Below, piece after piece: positions 53,400-64,000 of a stretch of 64,000 nt of DNA; positions within the stretch are counted from its first letter, which is position 1; the number at the start of each line of letters is the position of its first letter. The notes under the pieces were generated by a model that was not told the DNA's origin, did no database searches, and worked only from the letters and a program-made list of their open reading frames with translations. Source of the DNA: Allolobophora icterica (taxonomy: Eukaryota; Annelida; Clitellata; Crassiclitellata; Lumbricidae). The translations under genes and the position numbers were made by a program. Location of the stretch: NCBI GenBank assembly GCA_963556255.1, contig OY744605.1, forward strand, positions 63,883,916-63,947,915, in the 5' to 3' direction.

Positions 53400-53490
53400 C
53401 CCATGAAGTGACTGCCTCAGTGCAGGCTCGAACCCGTACCCTCCACTGTACAGGCCGAGCTCTCTAACCAATCGGCTACCACTCACGATG
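53400..53490 (-). mobile_element. tRNA-like SINE head, inverted
   Basis: Reversed: GTGGTAGCCGATTGGTTAGAGAGC (A-box region) and GGGTACGGGTTCGAGCCTGC (perfect B box GGTTCGAGCC), with tRNA-like spacing. No paired acceptor stem is evident, so a SINE or tRNA pseudogene is more likely than a working tRNA. Confidence 0.6.
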
Positions 53491-54639
53491 ACACCCAGAA
53501 CTCGATGCGGTAAACACCACACAAGCAACAAGTAAACATCATCAAAGTCTAAATCTAAGTGAATTGCTGCAATTATTGAGAAAATGAACACGTGGCTGTG
53601 ATTCTTATAAGCATGAATGCATTGCTGCAGTTACTCCAAGAAATGAACCAGTTAGGCTAAGTACTGTCTTGTTTTAATTCAATGAACGACTGACTGCAGT
53701 TATTCTAAACAAATAAACGATCATGGAACAAATTGTTTCAACTTGCTTCAGTTGCGGTAAGATTAAGCTGCAGTAGTTCAATCAATGCAATCAACCCCTT
53801 TACAATCAAGTCATTTCTTCTCATATTGCTTTTCCAAATCTCCATCTATTGTAGCATTGCTATTCTTCTCTCACTGACAAAACAAGTACTTCGATCGAGT
53901 GCAATACAATGTAACACAAAGCAATACAATGCAATACGATGTAAAGCATTGTGATGGAACACGATACAATGCAATGCGATATAATGCATTGATATTTATA
54001 GTATTTTGTAATGTTGGATTACAATCACTGCTCGGCATAACTTGCTATGATGTACTAATATCATTAATGTCCGTGACAACCCCTTCAAGACATCGACGAC
54101 GGTAGCACTCTTTCACTTTACGTAACGAACTGCTTTTGTATTTCTTCCTGCTGAAGAAATATTTTCTCTTCAGTAACGTTGCACCTGTCTGAAATCCTAG
54201 TCATATATGCAGCACCTATGAATGGTTTTACAAGTTCCTACACGGATGCTCCATCTTCCCTTCTCCGTCCAAGACAAGACAGAGAGCACAGAAAAGAAAG
54301 ATCGAAAGACGGAAGACGTGGGAATTACGGGGTGGCAAAGTTGGAAGAAGGAAAAAGAGCAGTCGAAGGTTGAGAATGAGGAAGAGCAGGTCGAAAAAGC
54401 AAGGGAAACGAAAAAGGTGGGAAAGGAAGAACGAGTGGGAGTTGCAGGAGGAGAAGGAAGTGGAAGAGGCAAGCAGTGTATATACGCGTCGAGGCAGCGG
54501 CGTGTGCTACCCTCTAGGCACACACAGAGGCTCTTAGCCGTAGTCTGGCATCCATAAAAATGCTGAAAGTAAGCGTAAGACACGTAGCCAGACGGACAGA
54601 CACAGGGAGCCGAAACGAGCAGGACAGACGTTGGCGGAC

Positions 54640-55160
54640 GGGCGGACGGGTAGACCGAGGGGCTTTTAATACAGCCATAAAACATTAGACAGAAATTGTT
54701 TTGTGCGGACTATAACCACAGCAGTCGATGCCGGTAATGCCGATGGCGCGCGGGTCACACTTCCTCCAACATAAGCACCACTTGACATAAATTGCGCCGA
54801 GGATAAGCCAGGCACCAACCGGGCTGCAGACCACGCCAGGCCTTCTTCCATCTGATACGATTCTCCTCCTTCTCCTCCTCCTCCTCCTCTTCCTTCTCCT
54901 CACAACGGCACAGAAAACTTGCAATCTAAGTCAATACGGCAATACACTAAAAATGGACTCTAACTTATGGGCCTGCCCGTCGGCGGCGGCGGCGGCGGCG
55001 GCCGGGCCATGCTCATGGCGTACTCCTTTGATGCAAAGCAGCGTGGCTCCATCTGGCGAATAAAGCGGCGAAATAAATGGACTTAGACGCGTTGACTTCT
55101 TTCCGCAATTGACAAAAACGGCATTAATTAAAGCCGCGCAGATCTTCGGCATAACAAACG
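54640..55160. promoter_or_regulatory. Candidate conserved noncoding island
   Basis: Low-repeat sequence includes TTTTAATACAGCCATAAAAC, CTTGACATAAATTGCGCC, a (GGC)n run at 54976-54999, and GGCATTAATTAAAGCCGCGCAG. The last contains a homeodomain-type TTAATTAA core and is duplicated at 55984. No ORF is credible. Confidence 0.3.
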
Positions 55161-55289
55161 CCACGCTCTCTCTACGTCTCTATCTCTGTCTGTCTCACTG
55201 TCTGTCTCTCTCCTGGCAAAACATATTGACGGCCGAAGTCGCGTCTATCAACACTACCCCGTCTTCGCATACGGGATGGGATGCCTGCG

Positions 55290-55294
55290 TGCGA

Positions 55295-55376
<82 letters not shown>

Positions 55377-55385
55377 GTGTGAGTG

Positions 55386-55432
<47 letters not shown>

Positions 55433-55435
55433 ATG
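55290..55435 (+). repeat. (GT)n microsatellite
   Basis: Two long GT runs separated by GTAGGTGTGAGTGTAGGT. Confidence 0.97.
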
Positions 55436-55659
55436 TTTGTGTGTGCGTGGGTGCGAATGTTGGGAGGAGTTGGTGTGTGTCGAAGGAAGTATAAGAGCCA
55501 ACCTGATAGAACAATTCGGAGGATAAGCGCAAACAAAAACAAGAGAAAGAACGCCAAAGTACGCAATGAGAAAGCCAGCGGCGAGACGAAAGGCACAATA
55601 ACAAGACTCTATGTTGCGACATCAACACCACCAAAGACAGGCAGGCAGAAAGAGACACA

Positions 55660-55710
55660 AGGACACACACACACACACGCACACACACGCACACACACAC
55701 ACACAGGAGG

Positions 55711-55760
<50 letters not shown>

Positions 55761-55860
55761 GAGAGAGAGAGAGGGGAAGGGAAGAAGGTAGGGAGAGAGA
55801 GAAACGGAGGGAGGGAGATAGATACAATCTATACAGAAAGAGACAGACAGAGACCTGCAT
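55660..55860 (+). repeat. Compound (AC)n-(GACA)n-(GA)n repeat
   Basis: ACACAC, then GACAGACA, then GAGAGA and GGGA units in sequence. Confidence 0.95.
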
Positions 55861-56399
55861 TGTAAAAAGTGTATGATACTCTTTTATCCGCAAATGAAAA
55901 TCATTTGTATGTAACAATTAAATCAATTACTCGAGTTATGACTAAAATCCAAAATGCATTAAATAATTTATTTACTTACATCACGGCATTAATTAAAGTT
56001 GTGCAGATCCCCAGCATAACATGTTTTATGTATGTTTTATGTAAGTGTGTGTGACACTATTAACCTGCACTGGAGTTATAACGTTCTACTACGAGTTAAA
56101 AAGATGATAATCTTTAAAACAATCATAATTATTACATAATAATTTAATAATTTAACAAATGTGGAGATTGCAATATGACATTCAATCAAACTATTATTCA
56201 CACTTATAACTCTAAATTTGTTGGATGAGTCTCAGGTGTCATCTAGGGTTCAACAATAATATTGTAAAATGCTATTTCATGAAAAGGAGATTATTTCTTA
56301 ACACAGTTGTGTATTGGGGCAAAAAATCAGAAGAAGCTTGCACTGTAGCCATAGCAACCATATTTTTATGCTGAAAACTGAAGAGTAAGTCGTCCTATT

Positions 56400-56475
56400 G
56401 ATGGCGCAGTAGCTGATGATGCTGACGTTTTGCCACTTGGCTCTGGGTTCAAATCCAGATTGCTCAGAGGAAACA
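56400..56475 (+). mobile_element. tRNA-like sequence with B box
   Basis: ATGGCGCAGTAGCTGATGATGC (A-box-like) and CTCTGGGTTCAAATCCAGATTG (strong B box with a paired T-arm). The acceptor stem is not paired; likely a SINE head. Confidence 0.5.
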
Positions 56476-56999
56476 AGGCCATCTGTTGCTAAGCAGAGCA
56501 GACAGTAAGCAAATGCTAAGTTCATCCTTATTAATCCTTGTTAACCACAGTCCTTATACATAACAGCATCTCCATTGATTGTGCTGTATTTATCAATATA
56601 TTATAATGCTTCTTATTGTTTTAAACATGCCTCCAAAGAAGAAAGCTGATAAGTGGAGCAACAAATGCAGAATGAAATTACATTTCCTGCCCCATTAACA
56701 GCAAGATATCACCTGAACAGCAGCCTCTGTGTACAGGTAAACCAACAGATAAGCTACACCCTCCTCTTCCTCCTCCTCCTCCTCCTCCTCCTCCTAGTCC
56801 TTATTTTCCTAGATGGCGCCAATGAGGAAGGTCCATAACTTAACCTCTGTTTATTTACCCAGACCACAGAGAGATGAACCTGTCGCTAGTTCTGGAACCG
56901 CTGTCATGATGTATGCCAGCCAACACAGTCGACCCTTGACCCGGCAAATTCAAATCACAACATTTTCAAATACAGGTAAACACGCACAGCACATACGCG

Positions 57000-57145
57000 C
57001 GCACACACACAAGTCAAACTAACACACCTCTGCAATACATAAACAGGCGCAGGCACACACACTCACACTCACACACACACGCTCACACACACACAGACAC
57101 ACACACACACACACGCACGCACGCACACGCACGCACGCACGCACA
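57000..57145 (+). repeat. (CA)n / (CGCA)n repeat
   Basis: ACACAC followed by ACGCACGCACGC tetranucleotides. Confidence 0.95.
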
Positions 57146-58253
57146 ACGAGGCATGCAAATCCACACCTGTGCAGCTCTGCATACATGCATGCATTTGCAT
57201 ATATTGGGACTGTTAGTAAATGCTTTGCATACTTTGTGTATTATGAACTACTATTAACTTAATCTTCAACCTTCTTCGAGGATTATCTCTGCAGTTGTAA
57301 GAGATTCTTGAATTGTGTTTGGCAGAGGAACAGCTACATAAACTGAGCACATTCTGCATTCAGTGCATAGACTTCCTTTCAATGGTACAATGCAGATAAT
57401 GCTACTTTCCATTGATTTCTTGTAAGTTGTAACATGCCCATCTACCGGTACTCAAGCACACACACACACACACAAACTCACACACACAGACACAAACACA
57501 CATTATACAGACACACACACACAATTAACTTGATTTTCACCTTGCACGTGGTAGGTACCGTAATGCAATATGTAATGATGTAAGATACGGTAATGTAAGG
57601 CGACACAGGTAAGGAAGGTAAGATACACAATACTATCAACATCAGTGTTCAGATCCACGGTCTGTGGTTTGAAGGATACAAAGGAGTAATTTTGGCTGTA
57701 GCGCATATGCAACAACAGTAATTCAACAAATGGCCAACACATCCATAAGGTTGGCTTGGAAATGAATCCTCAGTTTCACTCCAAGCATCAGGATTTGAAT
57801 ACTACACTCAGAGATGAAAAGGCAGCCACATTATCATTGTCTGCTATACCGACTGCATTGGCATTCAGCCTAAGCCAGGTGCTTTGATATTATCGGGTGA
57901 TTTATCACAGCCTGCTTTAAAATTTATTCTGTAAATACTCGAGAAGCCGCAAGCCCTATATTGTACACATGCGCGCATATATATAAATGAATATATGCAC
58001 GCAGGTATGCATGTATGTATGTATGTATGTATGTATATATTTATAAACGAATCTGGTTATTTTTTATTTATCCTTTTAACAATCTCTCACAGGCAAAACT
58101 GTAAGAGGCTGTTCAAAGACTTTGCTGATTTCTAGTGTTATGCTCGCGATGTCTTGTTTGATCTTCTCGTTTTCTATTTTCACATGACTTCTTTGATTTG
58201 CTCATTTTACAACAATCAGTCATTTTCACTTACAAGCATTCTATATATTTTAT

Positions 58254-58254
58254 G

Positions 58255-58345
<91 letters not shown>
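58254..58345 (+). repeat. (CT)n microsatellite
   Basis: About 44 nearly pure CT units. Confidence 0.98.
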
Positions 58346-58347
<2 letters not shown>

Positions 58348-59039
58348 GTTGCTAATATTATACCAACAGTGACTCATTTCATTTGCTCATTTTATGCTCG
58401 CAATGACTCAATACAATATTTTTAACCTTCTGTTCTTAAATACTCTCTGTTAGTCATGGTATAATTGGTTCATGTTAACTAGTTGAGTATGGCCATTGCA
58501 ACTGGTATTCAGTAACTGGTTACATCAAAAGGTTACATCAGCAGCACAGAGGAAAGACCGACGAACACAGAGACAGAGAGAGGTAGAAATACTCAAAACA
58601 ACATACTGATCATGTATTTTGATTTGATTTGGTTTGATATTTATTTGACTTGGTGCAATTCAATAAACCTGAAACAGAAATTTCAATTCCTCATTTTATG
58701 CTCTCAATAACTTGCCTGAATTGCTTATTTTCAGTTCTCAGAGCCAACAGCGAAGCCAATTACACACGCATGGCGTACAAACTGTTCAATCTAATATAAT
58801 AGACCCATAAAGCTTTCTTACAGGACACCTAAAGGTTACAGCAGCAAAACAGAGGCAAAGACCGACGGACACAGAGACAGACAGAGTGAGAAATACACAA
58901 AACAACATACAGACGCACAAGAGAACACAGAGACAGATAGAGAGAGAGAGGGAGACAGACAAGCAGTGGCTCTACACTAACTGGCTGACATCTAAACACA
59001 GACAAGAAGCTTCTCAATCCTAAGGCACTACTAACACGA

Positions 59040-59096
59040 ATCTCATCTCTGTTTCTGTCTGTCTGTCTCTGTCTGTGTCTGTCTGTGTCTGTCTGC

Positions 59097-59130
<34 letters not shown>

Positions 59131-59132
59131 AA
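59040..59132 (+). repeat. (CTGT)n microsatellite
   Basis: CTGTCTGT tetranucleotides with GTCTGTGTCTG variants at the 5' side. Confidence 0.95.
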
Positions 59133-59389
59133 ACTACACACTGATAGAAACAAGTAAAACAACATTCAACACATCCCGCTATGCCTGGAATGGATGGACA
59201 CAACCATAAAACACACACACACATAAACATTCAAACACATATAAACACATACATAGGTACATATACAAACAACACAAAGATACATAATATAATGACAATA
59301 CGCATACATACCTGCATAAATAAATCATAAATAAACACAGATATAAAGACAAATACATTTAACTGTAGAGACACATACACTGAGGAAAA

Positions 59390-59519
59390 CTATCTCACTC
59401 ACTCACTCACTCACTCACTCACTCACTCACTCACTCACTCACTCACTCACTCACTCACTCACTCACTCACTCACTCACTCACTCACTCACTCACTCACTC
59501 ACTCACTCACTCTCTCACA

Positions 59520-59563
<44 letters not shown>

Positions 59564-59576
59564 CACATACACACAC

Positions 59577-59620
<44 letters not shown>

Positions 59621-59670
59621 CATATTAAACATATGTATATGCATACTTACATACATATATATATATACAT

Positions 59671-59703
<33 letters not shown>

Positions 59704-59706
59704 CAC
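59390..59706 (+). repeat. Compound (CACT)n-(GCAC)n-(AC)n-(TA)n repeat
   Basis: A 120-bp pure CACT array, a GCAC array, AC runs and TA runs follow one another with little unique sequence. Confidence 0.97.
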
Positions 59707-59934
59707 ACATGTATTTGCACAAATCTATTGTGGATCTGATAGGACTTGCGATGATGGATTTAAGTTGGAAACCGGATCGTCAGTTACAAGAAAGCTGCCT
59801 CTTGCCCTTGTGGAACACAGGTGAAGTCTTCTCCCTTCCTCCGTCCCTCTTCTTCCATCTCCCCCTCCAGGCACTGCCCTCCTTCCCTCTTCACCTTGCT
59901 CATCGGCGCCGTACGTCGAGTCCAGATGCAAGCT

Positions 59935-60260
59935 CAGGTCTTCTTTGGACGGAGAAGGAAAAGAACTAGGAGGAAGAGGCGAAGAATACAAAGCAGGAAA
60001 AGGAGAGGGATAAGGAGGATGTATAAAAAGAGTAGGAGGAAGCAGGAATAGCAAGTAATGAGAGAGACGAGGAAGAAGAGAACGACAAGGAAATGGCGGA
60101 GGATGAAAAGGAGGAATAGGAAAAGAAGAAACAAGAGGAAGTGCAAGAGAAGAATGACTAGGAAGAAGTTGGGAGCAGGCGATTAGGAGGAGGAGGAGAA
60201 CGAGGAGGATGAGAAGGAGGATGAGGAGGAGGAGGAAGCGAAGAGAAACGAAGTATAGGC
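59935..60260 (+). repeat. GA/AGG-rich polypurine tract
   Basis: Over 300 bp are strongly purine-biased on the plus strand (AGGAGG, AGAAGG, GGAAGA words). Confidence 0.9.
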
Positions 60261-60789
60261 GGAGGACATGAGGAACCTGTGAAGGTATTTAGTCCGTCGT
60301 ATTGATATCTCTCCACTACTCTGCACTCCGAACACCTTTCAACCCACGGATAAACTTCGCGCACAATAACAACGGAATCGCCCTCCCTCCCCTCCTCCTC
60401 TTACCCTCTCGTCCTCCTTCACTCCCTGCCCCTTTCCACGGCTCTGTGGACCTGGCATAGTGCGCGGGATTCGTGACCTCTACAAAGAGGGCTATTTCTA
60501 TCCGATCTCGTCCGCCCTAGATGTCGCTAAACAGTTGACCTATGAACCCAGGCGCCTTTTGTAAACCCTGGGGTAGCGAATGAAGAAGACACCGATGCTA
60601 AGAGCTTTCGATGTAGAAATAGCTACATGTCATGATGGGTTTTCAAAAGCAAAATGCACACATTTGTTGTTATTTCCTCTTTCAAATGTTGCCTTGATCA
60701 GGCACAACATAACTGATTCATAAATAAGTCTGCATTGAAATAGTTATACACAACTATTAATAAATATAATAAACATATGCATAACATGT

Positions 60790-60960
<171 letters not shown>

Positions 60961-62814
60961 ATTAAAATGAATGGGTATATACAAAACAAGGAACAAAAGT
61001 ATGACCGTTTCAGAGTACCATAACTTCCTGCCAACAGGCACCAGGAACTGTTGATGATGCTGATTCTGATTCTATGACCTCAGTACAGCAGCAGCAGCCG
61101 GTTCATCACCTGTCTTCATCTGTCTGTCTGTGTCTCAATTTCTTTGCATGTAAATTTGGCATAAAAGCCTAATAACTTGGTCACAGCTGCGGCTACGGCA
61201 ATTTTAAAGGATAAAAAATTTCAAAGGTAACACTTCATCAGACAAAAACCAGCATCAAGGTACATTTGACCCAGAAATCTATGCTCTACCATTTGCTCGA
61301 CCTCATTGCTGATTATATTTTATACTGCATTGATGAATTAACCCAAACCATTCTACGAATAATGACAATAACAGACAATAATTAAATGACAAATACTAAC
61401 AATACCACAAATGATAAATAAATAAATAAATAAATAATATAATATTAAATAATATTAATAATAATTCTATAAATAATGAATCAACAATAAACATAATAGT
61501 GATAACAAACAATAAATAAATAATAAGCAACAAATAATGTGGTGGACAGATAAGATTAGAGACGAGTTGCAAATATTAGGCCTACAAAGGAACTAAACAA
61601 GTAATAAATATATATAAATAATATAAAAAATAGTAATATCACTAATGCTAACTAATACTAATATTAAACCCTAAGTGTGAACATAATTTTTCCAGTCAAT
61701 ATTGAGTAAGTGTGTGTTGGCATCGGAAATTTCTATGATGTCATATCATTGCATCGTTGACTTCTTTAATTGTTTCTGATTGGCTGGTGGGTTTTTGTAC
61801 TGTAGGCATGAAATTCATGTGACAGAGTCAGTGAGTTATCATGTGACTGATTGGTTTGTGATTGGTTTGGCATTCATGAGCATTTTAAATATATGTTTCA
61901 GATCAATTGGCCTTTGCACATATTTTAAATACACACTTCATATTGTTCAGCATTCGCATGCATTTAAATATATGCTCCCGATTGTTGAGCACTGGCGAGC
62001 AAATCTGGACGTCAACGGCAACCTTAACTTGGCAGGAAAGGGCCTTGGCAGGAAGAAAAGGAAAAGCATTCACAAATGGTTTGTGTGGAGAGCCCCAAGA
62101 AGATTAGGTACAAGTAGTCTGTAGTGTGTTAAGTTGAAAGTTGAAGTTGCTAAGAAGGCTGAGAGGGTAACGAGGAGGACTGTGACCTTACATTACAGAT
62201 GAAACACAAATACATTTGTGCATTTAGAAACTGCGACATTCATGTACTCTTGTGCTCGAACTGTTCGATTTAATTTCTATATAATTAAGTCCAAGCCTTT
62301 ACTCGAGTTAATGCTATGCTACAAGTTGACGATTTGAAGCCCGATTGATTGACACCTTGGGTGTTGTCGATGATGATACATAATCAGGAATAACTAATTA
62401 TTACTAGCGATATATTCATACAGACGTTTTCCCGTGGAACAATCATCCTGGAAATGCGCCACACAATCACAACACACACATAACTATTCAAACGAAAGAG
62501 AACCATATGTTCAGCCTGTAGACTAATCTGGAAGGAAGGACGGAAGGAAGGAAGGATGGATGAAAAGCCGAAAGGAGGGAGGTAGGGAGGGTTCCTATGT
62601 TTCCAATATGCTATTTATCACTGCAATCAGCGCAGCCGATAAGTGATGCCGGAGGAAGGTTGGCATCAAGCAGAGACTATTGAGAGCTAAATCTGGACTA
62701 AGCAAGCAATTATGAATAGCACAGGTGATGTACATACACTCCACATCCCATACCAACCATTCTCTGTCTATTCCACTCGGCAGCAGACCACCGTTACGCC
62801 CACCCTCCCCTCCT

Positions 62815-63205
62815 CCTTGCTTGCCTTTTCCCTCCCTTCTACTCCTCCTCCTCCTCTTCATCGTCTTTGCTCCTTCCTCTTCCTCATCTTTACTCTATCC
62901 TCTTTTCCTCTTCACTGTCTCTGCTCCCTCCTCCTTGCTCCATACTCCTCCTTCTTCATATTTGCTCGGCCTCTTCCTCATCTTTGTTTCATCCTCTTCC
63001 TCCTTCACAGTCTTCACTACACTCCCCTTCTCCCTCGACTTTGCTCCTTCTTATTTCCTCATTCTCTTTTCTTTTCTCACTCCTCTTCCTGCTTCTACTC
63101 CTGCCCCTCCTTCCCTGCCTTTCCTCATTCCTCTTTTTCATCCTAGTCTCTGCTCATCTCCTTCCTCCTCCGCCTCCTCCTCCTCCTCCTCCTCTTCCAA
63201 TGCCC
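62815..63205 (+). repeat. TCC/CTT-rich polypyrimidine tract
   Basis: Almost 400 bp are pyrimidine-dominated (CTCCTCC, TTCCTC) and produce spurious Ser/Pro/Leu ORFs in all plus frames. Confidence 0.92.
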
Positions 63206-64000
63206 ATGTTCCCCTCTGCCCTCCTGCTCCAGCTACCGGTTCTCCTCCATCCCTCCCTGACTCTCACCTAGCCCTTCCATTAATTCCGTCTAAGCATGCT
63301 GTAGTAATCCTTTCAATTACTCACTGGCTGAGAAAGGGAGCGCGCAGACAGCCTCACAAGCATACACACCAACACACAAACACATACAGTCGGCCGGACA
63401 ACCATAAAGGAACAGAGACACTGACACAGACGACGGACCGGCAAGCTTTCTGTCTGCCCTCCCCACCGGAGCCACAGATTGCCCTCCCCAAACTCAGTTC
63501 ACACGAACAGACCAAATGGTTTCGAAACAAGGTCTCCACGTATTAACAACTACTGTTTGCATTAAGAGAATAATTCCGAGTTGAAAGAAACTAATTTCAA
63601 CAACGATGCCAATAACGGAAGACGCTAGATTTCTCTCAATTTACATCACGAACTGTTGTGAATCTCGTCTGAAACTGCGGTAAATACAGAGGAGGAAAAG
63701 GAGGAGCAGCAGCAGGAGGCAAATGGCACTCTTTGACCTCTTTTGGCATCATAATGGATGGAAACTTCATTCATCCAAATGAATGGAACATTCATAGACA
63801 GAAGAGGATGTAATGATCATGGATCGAAATGAGCCCATAAGTAAAAAGGTTGTTGGTTGTTGAATTGATGCTGTCAATAAGTCATGCCTCTGGCTGAAAG
63901 ATCCTCCAAACCACGGTCAACCTCTAGGCAATAATAATTGTTGACAGAGGCAGCAACTAATGATTAAGCAATTACCTAATTTCAATTTACCTTACACCAA

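Noticed and set aside
53400..53490. Possible functional tRNA gene
   Set aside because: A and B boxes are good, but no paired acceptor stem or clear anticodon arm was found.
55109..55876. 255-aa plus-strand ORF and overlapping His/Thr ORFs
   Set aside because: Most of the length is translation of (GT)n, (AC)n and (GACA)n repeats; no domain.
61780..62124. 114-aa plus-strand ORF with a basic C terminus
   Set aside because: No resemblance to a known family, AT-rich repeated ATTTAAATA words inside, and no splice or start support.
62725..63546. 273-aa Ser/Pro/Leu ORF
   Set aside because: It arises from a polypyrimidine tract that is open in several frames at once.

Overview
This window is intron-rich metazoan DNA. 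It has long introns, GT-AG splicing, 3' UTRs, tRNA-derived SINEs, LINE and hAT relics, and dense microsatellites. The best-supported gene is a ZMIZ1/ZMIZ2-type SP-RING (MIZ) protein. The repeat style (frequent palindromic TAGGCCTA, small TIR elements with 8-bp duplications, a Kolobok transposon) suggests a marine invertebrate, possibly an echinoderm or other invertebrate deuterostome. That placement is inference.

Layout: 0.1-1.7 kb holds the last three exons of an unrecognised minus-strand gene. About 4.1-4.9 kb is a plausible shared promoter with gene B. Gene B (5.0-9.8 kb, plus, six exons, 305 aa) resembles bacterial-type six-hairpin glycosidase-like proteins; its introns carry a LINE relic, a hAT transposase relic, a SINE and a tandem duplication. 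At 11.5-12.7 kb lies a non-autonomous element containing GGTCTT minisatellites. At 14.0-14.6 kb is a one-coding-exon gene for an uncharacterised 217-aa protein. From 18.25 to 35.38 kb the minus strand carries fourteen coding exons of the ZMIZ homologue (1157 residues seen, N terminus missing), with phases that join without a break.

From 35.4 kb to the end I see no conserved host coding exon. This stretch holds SINEs, MITEs, minisatellites, long simple repeats, a few GC-rich islands that may be regulatory, and one large mobile element. That element (44367-49563) is a complete, apparently young Kolobok DNA transposon: TTAA target duplication, 258-bp terminal inverted repeats that read as identical, a 627-aa transposase gene and a convergent two-exon accessory gene.

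The most interesting items are the intact two-gene Kolobok transposon, the bacterial-like gene B, a six-copy Thr-Pro repeat in the ZMIZ C-terminal region, a MITE inserted inside a 44-bp minisatellite, and a duplicated noncoding block near 55.1/56.0 kb. All exon models come from reading splice sites and phase by eye; no alignment or database search was run.
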